Positions 15,629-23,535 of a stretch of 23,618 nucleotides of DNA are shown here, one piece after another; the stretch's first letter is position 1, and every line of letters starts with the position of its first letter. Under the pieces are notes generated by a model, which was not told the origin of the DNA, did not search any database, and saw nothing but the letters and a program-made list of their open reading frames with translations. Source of the stretch: 4572-13 sp964594065 (GTDB lineage Bacteria > Planctomycetota > Phycisphaerae > Sedimentisphaerales > Anaerohalosphaeraceae); the NCBI GenBank assembly GCA_964594065.1, contig CAZQKX010000056.1, positions 1-23,618 of the forward strand. The letters run 5' to 3'. The position numbers and the translations under genes are program-made.

Positions 15629-17467
15629 ATGAAGGTCAATACAGCAAACATACTGCTTATAGTATTTTTATGCCTGTTGGTGATGCCGTGCTGTTCCAAA
15701 GAAGACACAGACGATTCTGATGAGATGGTGCTGCGATTTCGGTTGCTCACAAAGGTTCAGACACTCGATCCCGGAAACGCAAGGGGGGCCTATTCGAGCC
15801 GGATGATTCGTCATGTCTGTGAGGCCTTGTACACCTTTGATTATTTAGAGCGTCCTTACACGGCTGTTCCTGCACTGGCCGTAGATATGCCTGAGATCAG
15901 TGATGATCAACTCACCTATATCATTCGCATCAAGCAGGGCGTTTATTATCAGGATGATCCCTGTTTTCCGGACGGAAAGGGGCGGGAAATCAAAGCTGAA
16001 GATTTCATTTATCCCTTAAAACGAATTGCAAATATTCGGTTTCCAAATCAAAATTGGACAAATGTCAAAGAAAGATTTGTCGGCCTTGACGAGTTTCGGG
16101 AGTATACAAAACAATTCAAGAAGGAGTTGGATGTTGATTACAGTAGAGAAGTCGAAGGTCTTAAGGCGCTGAATGACTATACATTACAGCTCAAACTGAT
16201 CAAGCCTTGGCCACAGATTGTTGGGATATTACTGACAGACATGATGTCTTCGCCTTTGCCACACGAGGCGATTAATTATTATAAAAAGGATATCATCCGG
16301 CATCCGATCGGCACGGGGCCCTATAAACTTAAAATATGGCAGCGAGGCGTGTATTTCGAATTTATTCGTAATGAAAACTGGCGTGGCGGTGTATATCCTT
16401 CCACCGGTACCCAGGAAGATGTCGAAGCAGGCTTACTGACCGATGCAGGAAAGTCCATTCCCATTGCTGACCGTATTATCTGGCGGGTGATCGAGGAAAA
16501 CCAACCGGCGTGGATGCTGTTGATGCGGGGTGAAATCGATGGTATGGGCATCCCCAAAGACAACTTTAATGACGCCGTGAACATGGGGAATATGGAAGAA
16601 ACACAAGCGATGCGCGATCGCGGTATTAAACTGGTCTATTTCAATGATCCTTCGGTGTTCTGGATCGGTTTTAATTTTAAGGACCCGGTACTGGGCAACA
16701 ATCTGCCACTGCGTAAAGCGATCAGTAGAGGTTTTGATCGTGATAAGCAAAATCAATTATTGTATAATGATCGCATGACAGTAGCCCACGGTATGATTCC
16801 TCCCGGTTTGAATTCATACGATCCTGATATTTACAAACATGAGTTCTCAAAATATGATTTGGCTGAAGCGAAAGAGTTGCTCAAAGAAGCCGAAAAAGTC
16901 CATGGCGGCCCTATTCCCCCACTGACACTGGCGATGCCGGGAACGGATACTTTTTTCAGACAAAAAGGACAATTTACACAGCGTCAGTTCGCCAACACTG
17001 GACTGACACTTGAGATTGACTATATGGACTGGCCGACTTATCTGGAAGGAATTAACGGCGGGAAGTTTCAGATGTTTGCAAGTGGCATCGTTGCCGGCAG
17101 TCCTGATGCGATTGATTTTTTGGAGAATTTCACAACAGCCTCATTTGCACCTGGTGGTAATCATTTCTTCTATTCCAATCCAAAATACGATGCGTTGTAT
17201 GATAAAATTGAAGTTATGCAATTTAACGATGAAGTTAAGTCAATGTATCAGGAACTGGAACTGATGTTGTTGGAAGATTATCCCGCTATCTTTACTGCAC
17301 ATCGCATGGCCTATGTGATGGTGCATGATTGGGTTGAAAATTATAAACCGCATATTTTTTCTTCAGGTCCTTTTGGACTGGGACAATATTATAAAATTGA
17401 CATTGAGAAGCGAAATGCGTATAAACAACGGCTGAAAGAACTGAAACGAAAACAGAAAGATCAATGA
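15629..17467 (+). CDS. ABC transporter family-5 solute-binding lipoprotein, copy 2
   Basis: A 612-residue SBP_bac_5 protein paralogous to the preceding gene. Shared blocks include TLDPGNARGAYSS, EVEGLKALNDYTLQLKL, DIIRHPIGTGPYKL, WMLLMRGEID, LPLRKAISRGFDRDK and SNPKYDALYDKI, with the same order and spacing. The N-terminus is a short signal peptide ending at a Cys pair (MPCC, Cys21-Cys22), consistent with a lipoprotein, although the residue before Cys21 is Pro. The ATG starts 3 bp after the previous stop and the gene overlaps the permease by 4 bp (ATGA). Divergence between the two copies across the ligand-facing region suggests they could deliver different substrates to one permease, which is inference. 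Confidence 0.92.
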   Translation: MKVNTANILLIVFLCLLVMPCCSKEDTDDSDEMVLRFRLLTKVQTLDPGNARGAYSSRMIRHVCEALYTFDYLERPYTAVPALAVDMPEISDDQLTYIIRIKQGVYYQDDPCFPDGKGREIKAEDFIYPLKRIANIRFPNQNWTNVKERFVGLDEFREYTKQFKKELDVDYSREVEGLKALNDYTLQLKLIKPWPQIVGILLTDMMSSPLPHEAINYYKKDIIRHPIGTGPYKLKIWQRGVYFEFIRNENWRGGVYPSTGTQEDVEAGLLTDAGKSIPIADRIIWRVIEENQPAWMLLMRGEIDGMGIPKDNFNDAVNMGNMEETQAMRDRGIKLVYFNDPSVFWIGFNFKDPVLGNNLPLRKAISRGFDRDKQNQLLYNDRMTVAHGMIPPGLNSYDPDIYKHEFSKYDLAEAKELLKEAEKVHGGPIPPLTLAMPGTDTFFRQKGQFTQRQFANTGLTLEIDYMDWPTYLEGINGGKFQMFASGIVAGSPDAIDFLENFTTASFAPGGNHFFYSNPKYDALYDKIEVMQFNDEVKSMYQELELMLLEDYPAIFTAHRMAYVMVHDWVENYKPHIFSSGPFGLGQYYKIDIEKRNAYKQRLKELKRKQKDQ

Positions 17468-18402
17468 CGGCATATATTATACGACGATTACTCTATATGA
17501 TCCCGGTAGTGATGGGCGTGCTGCTGGTAACCTTCTGTCTGTTTACACTCGTGGGAGGTGATATTTCACAGCAGATCGCTGGCAAAAACGCCGATGCTGA
17601 AACCATTGCCGAAGTGCGCCATGAATACGGTTTTGATAAACCCCTGTTTTTAAGCTGGGACAGTCAATTTTTAGCTCACTTTAAAAAGGCCTTCACTTTC
17701 CATTTCGGCCGGGCGCTGGATGGTGAAAAGGTCAGCGAAAAAATCCTGCGGGGTGTTGGGCCATCCCTGGCCTTAATGGTTCCGATGTTCATCGGTTTAC
17801 TGATCATTTCAATCAGCCTCTCGCTGGTGGTTTCATTTATTCGCGGCACCGCGTGGGATTTCATTATTGTCATACTCTGCGTTGTCGGAATGAGTGTTCC
17901 ATATCTGAGCTTTATCATCTTCGGTCAGTTTTTCTTTGCCTACAAGCTGGACTGGTTCTCGATCTTCTACGACCCATCCCGTCCGCTGGCTTTTGGTGTG
18001 ATTCTGCCGGTGCTGATTGGAATTGTAGCAGGCCTTGGCGCTCGATTGCGATTTTACCGCACAGTGATGCTGGATGAAATCCGCAGTGACTATGTACGAA
18101 CGGCCTTCGCTAAAGGCCTGACGTCCCGCAAGGTTCTGTTCAAACATGTGTTGAAGAATGCGATGATTCCGGTCATTACCAATGTGGTTTTATCGATTCC
18201 ATACCTGATCCTTGGCTCATTGCTCCTGGAGCGATTTTTCGGCATTCCGGGTTTGGGCTATTTGATGGTTGAAGCGATTAACGCACGCGATTTCTTTGTT
18301 TTAAGTCCTATGACATTTATTTTGGCATTACTGATCGCATTTTTTACATTAATAACTGATATTTGCTATGCATGGGTTGATCCAAGAGTGAAATTTGACT
18401 GA
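17464..18402 (+). CDS. oppB: ABC peptide-type importer permease (OppB/DppB-like)
   Basis: A 312-residue inner-membrane permease. It begins MTAYIIRRLLYMIPVVMGVL, the usual first helix of OppB/DppB proteins. A periplasmic loop with the expected HEYGFDKPLFLSW stretch follows, and then about five more membrane segments. The EAA-type cytoplasmic loop that contacts the ATPase is visible as YVRTAFAKGLTSRKVLFKHV, followed by LKNAMIPVIT. The C-terminus ends DICYAWVDPRVKFD, close to the family pattern NLIVDLLYAxLDPRV. The start overlaps the previous stop as ATGA, so translation is probably coupled. I use the opp symbol for the type; peptide, nickel or other family-5 substrates cannot be told apart from the sequence. 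Confidence 0.93.
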   Translation: MTAYIIRRLLYMIPVVMGVLLVTFCLFTLVGGDISQQIAGKNADAETIAEVRHEYGFDKPLFLSWDSQFLAHFKKAFTFHFGRALDGEKVSEKILRGVGPSLALMVPMFIGLLIISISLSLVVSFIRGTAWDFIIVILCVVGMSVPYLSFIIFGQFFFAYKLDWFSIFYDPSRPLAFGVILPVLIGIVAGLGARLRFYRTVMLDEIRSDYVRTAFAKGLTSRKVLFKHVLKNAMIPVITNVVLSIPYLILGSLLLERFFGIPGLGYLMVEAINARDFFVLSPMTFILALLIAFFTLITDICYAWVDPRVKFD

Positions 18403-19381
18403 TTTAGAAACAACAACTGAAAACACGGCCAAGCCAATGAAGGGCCGTAGCCTCTGGTCTGATGGTCTTCGGCGGCTTCGCAAACGCAAGTTTGCTATGG
18501 TTTGCTTTGTCGTGGTCTTGATCTACTTTGGTTTGGCGGGATTGATTTATCTGAACGAAGCATTCGACTGGAATCTGTCGATGCTGGACTGGAACGAGTC
18601 GGTCGGGCCGTCCTATCAGGACCCGCTGAAAGGTGAATACAAATGGACCCCGGATGGACAGGATGCCGAAGCAATAGGCAAGACGTTCATTGGAACAGAT
18701 TTTCTCGGCCGCTCGACCTGGCGTAAAACCCTCTATGGAACCAAGACGTCGATCACTGTTGCATTGGTCGCATCGCTTATCAGTTTGCTGATCGGTGTGC
18801 CGCTGGGGGCGATTGCGGGCTATTATCGCGGTTGGGTGGATGATCTTATTGTTTGGTTCTATACCACATTGGGAACCATCCCTTATATTATTTTAGTTAT
18901 GGCCTTTGCTGTGGTGTTGCGAGACAAAACAATTTTTGGTATTGAAATCAAAGGGATCAAGGCTGTTTATCTGGCCATGGGATTAATTAGCTGGGTGGGC
19001 ATTTGCCGTTTGATTCGTGGCGAAGTCATCAAACGAAAAGAAAGTGAATATGTACTGGCTGCCCGTGCGATGGGCTGTTCATCTTTACGGATCATCTTCA
19101 TCCATCTGCTGCCCAATGTCTTCCATATTATCATTATTAATTTCTCGCTGCGATTTGTATACTTTATTCATGCCGAAGTGATTTTAAGCTTTCTGGGGCT
19201 TGGCGAAGCGGATAAACCCAGTTGGGGTGCAATGATCAGCGATGCGCGAACGGAGCTGGCTCGCGGTGTCTGGTGGGAAATGGCTGCGGCGACATTTGCG
19301 ATCTTTTTTATCTCACTGGCACTGAATATTTTTGGTGATGCACTGCGCGATTGCCTGGACCCGAAACTGAGGGTGGATTGA
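18395..19381 (+). CDS. oppC: ABC peptide-type importer permease (OppC/DppC-like)
   Basis: A 328-residue inner-membrane permease, partner of the preceding one. The N-terminus has SLWSDGLRRLRKRKFAMVCF, typical of the OppC_N segment, then helix 1. An unusually long periplasmic insert (about residues 55-100, with DWNLSMLDWNESVGPS) leads to the conserved GTDFLGRS motif. The EAA loop reads YVLAARAMGCSSLRIIFIH followed by LLPN. It ends LRDCLDPKLRVD. The start is probably TTG at 18395, overlapping the oppB-like gene by 8 bp with GAGTG just upstream. The first ATG in frame (18437) lacks a ribosome site and would trim 14 residues before the conserved part, so it cannot be excluded. Confidence 0.92.
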   Translation: MTDLETTTENTAKPMKGRSLWSDGLRRLRKRKFAMVCFVVVLIYFGLAGLIYLNEAFDWNLSMLDWNESVGPSYQDPLKGEYKWTPDGQDAEAIGKTFIGTDFLGRSTWRKTLYGTKTSITVALVASLISLLIGVPLGAIAGYYRGWVDDLIVWFYTTLGTIPYIILVMAFAVVLRDKTIFGIEIKGIKAVYLAMGLISWVGICRLIRGEVIKRKESEYVLAARAMGCSSLRIIFIHLLPNVFHIIIINFSLRFVYFIHAEVILSFLGLGEADKPSWGAMISDARTELARGVWWEMAAATFAIFFISLALNIFGDALRDCLDPKLRVD

Positions 19382-19382
19382 T

Positions 19383-20372
19383 ATGACAGAAAACGGGACA
19401 TTATTATCGATTCAGAACCTTTCGACCCATTTCCACACGGAACAGGGATTGGTTAAGGCGGTGCAGAATGTCAGCTTTGACATCCCCAATGGCAAGACAC
19501 TGGCGGTGGTCGGCGAAAGCGGATGCGGCAAGAGTGTGACCGCCTTGTCAGTGATGCGGTTGATTCCCTACCCCCCGGGCGAGATCGTCGAAGGCAATAT
19601 TACATTTGCCGGTGAAGATTTACTGAAAGCTACGGAGCGGCGAATGCGCCAAATTCGCGGCAATGATATCGCCATGATCTTTCAGGAGCCGATGACCAGC
19701 CTTAATCCTGTTTTCACGGTTGGCAATCAAATTGTCGAGGTCATCGGCCTGCATCAGAAAAAAAGCGGTGCTGAAGCATGGGATATCGCGGTTGATATGA
19801 TGAAAAAAGTTGGCATTGCGGATCCCGAACGCCGTGTCAGGGAATATCCGCACCAGATGAGCGGCGGGATGCGTCAGCGCGTGATGATTGCTATGGCTCT
19901 GTGCTGTTCACCGGCGCTGCTGATCGCAGATGAACCGACGACAGCGCTGGATGTGACCATCCAGGCCCAGATACTCGAATTACTTCGCGAACTTCAACGC
20001 CGGGAGAACATGAGCATACTGATGATTACGCACGATCTGGGCGTTGTTGCTGAAAATGCCGATGAGGTTGTCGTCATGTATGCCTCACGGGTGGTTGAAA
20101 AGGCTGCAGTCGAAGCATTGTTTGATGATCCCCTGCATCCCTATACCCGCGGTCTTCTGAAATCACTGCCCAAACTCGGCGAAAAGAAACAGCGGCTCGA
20201 TGTCATCGGCGGAACAGTGCCGAATCCACTGAATTTTCCGACCGGCTGTAAATTTCACCCGCGATGCCCGATTGGCTGTAATGACTCGAAGTGCCAGTCA
20301 CAGGAACCTCTATTGAAACAGATTGTTGCCGGACGTAGTGTTGCCTGCTGGCATGCGGAAGGATACGAATAA
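19383..20372 (+). CDS. oppD: ABC peptide-type importer ATPase (OppD/DppD-like)
   Basis: A 329-residue cytoplasmic ATPase that drives the importer together with the next gene product. Walker A is GESGCGKS (44-51), the signature SGGMRQR starts near 160, Walker B is LLIADEP (Asp183-Glu184), and the switch histidine is in MITHDLG. The C-terminal oligopeptide/dipeptide domain has PLHPYTRGLLKSLP and a Cys-rich stretch (CKFHPRCPIGCNDSKC, then ACWHA) like the cluster in DppD-type ATPases, which in at least one family member holds an iron-sulfur cluster. The ATG lies 1 bp after the oppC-like stop with GGTGG upstream, so it is part of the operon. Confidence 0.95.
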   Translation: MTENGTLLSIQNLSTHFHTEQGLVKAVQNVSFDIPNGKTLAVVGESGCGKSVTALSVMRLIPYPPGEIVEGNITFAGEDLLKATERRMRQIRGNDIAMIFQEPMTSLNPVFTVGNQIVEVIGLHQKKSGAEAWDIAVDMMKKVGIADPERRVREYPHQMSGGMRQRVMIAMALCCSPALLIADEPTTALDVTIQAQILELLRELQRRENMSILMITHDLGVVAENADEVVVMYASRVVEKAAVEALFDDPLHPYTRGLLKSLPKLGEKKQRLDVIGGTVPNPLNFPTGCKFHPRCPIGCNDSKCQSQEPLLKQIVAGRSVACWHAEGYE

Positions 20373-20424
20373 AATAAAATCACAACACTCAAAACTGAAT
20401 GATGATTTATTACTTTGTAATACG

Positions 20425-21405
20425 ATGAATGGAAGCAGTGATTATCTTGTTGAGGTCGAAGACCTGAAGACGTATTTTCCGATCCGCGCCGGTGTTTTCA
20501 GTAAAACGGTCGGTTTTGTCAAGGCGGTGGACGGCGTCAGTTTTAAGATCAAGCCCGGTCAGACCCTCGGCCTGGTCGGTGAAAGCGGCTGCGGCAAAAC
20601 GACTGTCGGGCGGACCATGATTCGGCTGATTCCGCATACGGAAGGGGCATTTACGTTTGACGGAGAAGATGTCTTTTCACTGTCTCAGAACCGGACAAAA
20701 AAGCTTCGGCGTGATATTCAAATGATGTTTCAGGATCCGTACGGTTCTTTAAATCCGCGTATGACAGTTGAAAACATCGTCGGTGAGGCGTTGAAGGTCC
20801 ACCGGATCGCAGGCGGCAAAGAACGCCGGGACCGTGTGGCTGACCTGCTCAAGAAAGTGGGACTGTCCAGCCAGCATTTAAATCGGTATCCGCATGAATT
20901 TTCCGGCGGTCAGAGGCAGCGTATCGGAGTTGCCCGGGCGCTGGCATTGGATCCAAAATTGATCATCTGTGACGAACCGGTCAGCGCGCTGGATGTGTCG
21001 ATTCAGTCCCAGATCATTAACCTGCTTCAGGATTTACAGGAGCAGATGAATTTGACGTACCTGTTTGTTGCTCATGACCTGGCGGTCGTCGAGCACATTA
21101 GCGATTATGTTGCCGTGATGTATCTTGGCCGGATTGTCGAATATGCGGATCGTGACAGACTCTATGCCAACCCGCTGCATCCGTACACACAAGCGCTTCT
21201 CAGTGCGATCCCGGAACCGAATCCGATGAAGCAAAAGCAGCGAATCGTTCTCGGCGGCGAGGTTCCCAGTCCGTCCAATCCGCCGTCCGGTTGTCCGTTC
21301 CATCCACGGTGCCCGCTGGCTGAGGAAACCTGCAAACAACAGGCCCAGCCACTGACTTCCAAAGAGGGGGCCGATGACCATCTGGTAGCTTGCTGGAAGG
21401 CCTGA
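20425..21405 (+). CDS. oppF: ABC peptide-type importer ATPase (OppF/DppF-like)
   Basis: A 326-residue cytoplasmic ATPase, second motor subunit of the importer. Key motifs: the OppF-type DLKTYFPIRAGVFSKTVG start (13-30), Walker A GESGCGKT (52-59), FQDPYGSLNPRMTV, signature FSGGQRQRIGVARAL, Walker B LIICDEPVSALD, and FVAHDLAVV. The C-terminal domain ends with PFHPRCPLAEETC and ACW, again with the Cys pattern. I chose the ATG at 20425 because family similarity begins there (YLVEVEDLKTYF). No good ribosome site is visible. Longer starts overlapping the oppD-like gene are open but would add about 34 residues unlike the family. This is the last gene of the operon; its stop overlaps the repeat arms described next. 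Confidence 0.93.
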   Translation: MNGSSDYLVEVEDLKTYFPIRAGVFSKTVGFVKAVDGVSFKIKPGQTLGLVGESGCGKTTVGRTMIRLIPHTEGAFTFDGEDVFSLSQNRTKKLRRDIQMMFQDPYGSLNPRMTVENIVGEALKVHRIAGGKERRDRVADLLKKVGLSSQHLNRYPHEFSGGQRQRIGVARALALDPKLIICDEPVSALDVSIQSQIINLLQDLQEQMNLTYLFVAHDLAVVEHISDYVAVMYLGRIVEYADRDRLYANPLHPYTQALLSAIPEPNPMKQKQRIVLGGEVPSPSNPPSGCPFHPRCPLAEETCKQQAQPLTSKEGADDHLVACWKA

Positions 21406-21473
21406 AAACAGCCTAAAATCTATGAAAACTGCTGTTTTGGCGGCGTTTGCTATTGACAAAACAGCCTGTTTTT
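21405..21473 (+). terminator. Operon-end terminator with alternative hairpin arms
   Basis: AAAACAGC occurs at 21405-21412 and 21458-21465, and its complement GCTGTTTT occurs between them at 21431-21438. The middle arm can pair with either outer arm. Pairing with the second gives an 8-bp stem with a 19-nt loop, followed by CTGTTTTT, which resembles a terminator. Pairing with the first has no T run behind it. The first arm begins at the last base of the oppF-like stop codon. The loop is long, so strength is uncertain. Confidence 0.45.
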
Positions 21474-21481
21474 GGTAGTAT
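21453..21481 (+). promoter_or_regulatory. Sigma70-type promoter for the STAS gene
   Basis: A perfect TTGACA (21453-21458) and TAGTAT (21476-21481, 4/6) are separated by 17 bp. The -35 box lies inside the loop and second arm of the presumed operon terminator. The predicted start near 21488 leaves a leader of about 33 nt. Confidence 0.6.
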
Positions 21482-21490
21482 CTATAGATA
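21479..21490. promoter_or_regulatory. Perfect 12-bp palindrome at the transcript start (operator candidate)
   Basis: TATCTATAGATA reads the same on both strands and covers the end of the -10 box and the predicted start site. Its position would suit a repressor site, but no regulator is identified and an A/T-rich palindrome can arise by chance. Confidence 0.35.
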
Positions 21491-21520
21491 GAAACGATAA
21501 TCTGGAGCTTCGAGCGCGAA

Positions 21521-21883
21521 ATGATTGACAATACGCAAGTTGATGTAAGCACAATTAACGACATTCTTGTTGTTTCACTTCACCAAGCCTCAATCGGAGG
21601 TATTGCCAATGTCGAGGAAATCGGCAAAGCACTTCGTGGCTTACTCACTACGTCACAACCCCAGAAGATGGTGATCGATTTTTCACAGGTCTGCTTTTTT
21701 TCATCCCAGATGCTTGGTTTGCTGGTGGATCTCTGGCGCCGGCTCAAGGCTGCCGGCGGAACCTTATTGATCAGCGGCATCAATCCTCAGTTGACGAGGG
21801 TGTTTCGCATAACCCATCTGGACAGGATCTTTGATTTTTATGAAAATACGGAAGCGGCTGTCTCTGCGCTGCATGCATTATGA
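21521..21883 (+). CDS. STAS-domain protein, anti-sigma-factor antagonist type
   Basis: A 120-residue single-domain protein of the SpoIIAA/RsbV type. The conserved region reads KMVIDFSQVCFFSSQMLGLL. Ser62 occupies the position phosphorylated by the partner anti-sigma kinase in SpoIIAA-like proteins, and the acidic residue usually before it is Ser61. The following LRRLKAAGGTLLISGINPQL-like stretch (here WRRLKAAGGTLLISG) and VFRITHLDRIFDFY complete the fold. In partner-switching systems such proteins release a sigma factor or another target from an anti-sigma kinase. No kinase, phosphatase or sigma factor is adjacent, so the partner is unknown. The ribosome site is weak (GAG 6 nt upstream, GGAG 13 nt upstream). 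Confidence 0.88.
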   Translation: MIDNTQVDVSTINDILVVSLHQASIGGIANVEEIGKALRGLLTTSQPQKMVIDFSQVCFFSSQMLGLLVDLWRRLKAAGGTLLISGINPQLTRVFRITHLDRIFDFYENTEAAVSALHAL

Positions 21884-21950
21884 CAAACAGTATCTGTCTG
21901 CTTTTTCAATGAAACGGGTCGAGTTGAACTTATTTTGAAAGGATACAGCC

Positions 21951-22421
21951 ATGCATTTGGACACACAATTTTCAATTTTCATGGTTAACAAACCCGGCGT
22001 TTTGTCTCAAATTCTCAACGAATTGGCTGCGACCAAGATCAACATCGTGGCGATGACAATGATGGACTCGGTCGAACATGGTGTCATGCGCATCGTTGGC
22101 GCATCGCATTCCAAGATACGCAAAACGCTGGATAAAATGAATATGCACTACAGCGAAACACAGGTATTATGTCTGAACCTGCCCAACAAGGTCGGAGCGT
22201 TTGCTGCGGTTACCGAAAAACTGTCTAAGGCCCATATCAATATTTCATATGCTTATTGCACCGCTGGAGCACGTGGTGGAAGAACCACCGGGATCCTGAA
22301 GGTTGCGGATGTTAAAAAGGCGATAAAGATCATCGAGGGACATGTCCCTGACACCAGTCATAAAACAAAAAAGAAAAAAACGAAAAAAGCTGTCCGCCGG
22401 TCTCCCGGCAGCAGAAAGTAG
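21951..22421 (+). CDS. Tandem ACT-domain protein with basic tail
   Basis: A 156-residue cytoplasmic protein made of two ACT domains: about 5-68 (FSIFMVNKPGVLSQILNELA, INIVAMTMMD) and about 72-131 (LCLNLPNKVGAFAAVTEKLS, INISYAYCTA). The PGVL and VGAF turns mark the usual ligand-binding loops, which bind amino acids or similar small molecules at domain interfaces. Residues 133-156 form a strongly basic tail rich in Lys and Arg. There is no catalytic domain, so it is a likely regulator; the regulated target is not evident. AAAGGA lies 7 nt before the ATG. It follows the STAS gene by 67 bp without a clear terminator and may share its transcript. Confidence 0.85.
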   Translation: MHLDTQFSIFMVNKPGVLSQILNELAATKINIVAMTMMDSVEHGVMRIVGASHSKIRKTLDKMNMHYSETQVLCLNLPNKVGAFAAVTEKLSKAHINISYAYCTAGARGGRTTGILKVADVKKAIKIIEGHVPDTSHKTKKKKTKKAVRRSPGSRK

Positions 22422-22479
22422 ATTGCGTTGAGCGGATTATTGTCATTTTCGCAAGATTGGAGATGGCACATGACTTTGT

Positions 22480-23535
22480 TTAATATTTTTCGATTTCCTT
22501 TTTCAGTCTGTCGAGGAGTTTAGTTTCTTTGACAAGGGCGATCTTTTTTCCGTTTTTGTAGATGACTCCTTTTCCGGCTCCAGCACAAACTGCGATGTCA
22601 GCGTCGGCGGCTTCACCGGGACCGTTGACGATACAACCCATGACAGCGATGTGGAGTGGTTTTCGAATGTCTTTTAATAGCCGCTTGACTTTCTTCGCCA
22701 GACTGACGACATCAACCTGGCATCGGCCACAGGTGGGACAGACGATCAATTCGGGGCCTTGTTTTTGTTCCAATCCCAGTGACTGCAGAATGGCCCGGCC
22801 GATATAGATTTCCTGCACGGGGTCACCCGCGATGCTGACACGGATGGTGTCGCCGATGCCTTCTGCCAGCAGGGTCCCGATGGCGACAGATGACGGCGTG
22901 ATCGCATCCTCGGGCAGACCGGCATGAGTCAGTCCCAGGTGCATCGGGTACTCAAATGCGTTGGCGATGGCGCGGTTGACCTCGATGGTTCGCACGGTGT
23001 TGGCACTTTTGGCGCTGAGGACGAGATTATCGAATCCCGCCTTTTCAAACAACCGGACATAGCTTTTGAGTTCTTTGAGCATCAGGACTGTGCGTTTCGC
23101 GGCGGGGACATCAGCTTTTAAGTCCCGGATGCTGGCTTCGTTGACACCGATGCGGATGGCGATTTTATGCGACTTGGCGCAGTCGATGATCCGGCGGATG
23201 TCTTTTTTGTCTTTGACGTTGCCGGGATTAAGGCGAATTTTAGCAGCGCCTGCTTCAATGGCTTCAATAGCACGATTAGCTGAAAAATGGACATCCGCCA
23301 CGATTGGCATGTCAACTTTTGAAACGATTTTGGCAAAGGCTTGAGTATCGGCTTTTGTCGGCACGGCAATACGCACCATGCCGCAGCCGGCGGTTTCCAG
23401 CTTTTTTATTTGACGGACACAGGCATTGACATCTGTCGTGAAGACTTTGGTCATCGTCTGTACGACAACAGGATAGCGGTATCCAAGTTTGGTCGATCCG
23501 ATGGTTACGGTTTTTGTTTTGCGGCGTTTTATCAT
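22480..23535 (-). CDS. ispG: 4-hydroxy-3-methylbut-2-enyl diphosphate synthase
   Basis: A 351-residue iron-sulfur enzyme of the MEP isoprenoid pathway. It converts the cyclic diphosphate MEcPP to HMBPP. The TIM-barrel part shows VVVQTMTKVFTTDV, MVRIAVPT, IVADVHFSANRAIEAIEAG, KIRLNPGN, IRIGVNEAS and LGLTHAG. The cluster-binding C-terminal domain has CPTCGRC (Cys266, Cys269) and GCIVNGPGEA (Cys301, with the conserved Glu). The start at 23535 has AAGG about 10 nt upstream and fits the usual length; a frame extending to 23589 has no ribosome site and adds residues unlike the family. It converges with the ACT gene across 58 bp with no obvious terminator. No other MEP gene is in the window. Confidence 0.96.
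   Translation of the reverse strand: MIKRRKTKTVTIGSTKLGYRYPVVVQTMTKVFTTDVNACVRQIKKLETAGCGMVRIAVPTKADTQAFAKIVSKVDMPIVADVHFSANRAIEAIEAGAAKIRLNPGNVKDKKDIRRIIDCAKSHKIAIRIGVNEASIRDLKADVPAAKRTVLMLKELKSYVRLFEKAGFDNLVLSAKSANTVRTIEVNRAIANAFEYPMHLGLTHAGLPEDAITPSSVAIGTLLAEGIGDTIRVSIAGDPVQEIYIGRAILQSLGLEQKQGPELIVCPTCGRCQVDVVSLAKKVKRLLKDIRKPLHIAVMGCIVNGPGEAADADIAVCAGAGKGVIYKNGKKIALVKETKLLDRLKKEIEKY

Noticed and set aside
21884..21925. Short ACAG-TAT-CTGT hairpin followed by TTTTT after the STAS gene as a terminator
   Set aside because: The stem is four pairs with a three-base loop and the T run does not directly follow it, so I treat STAS and ACT as possibly co-transcribed.
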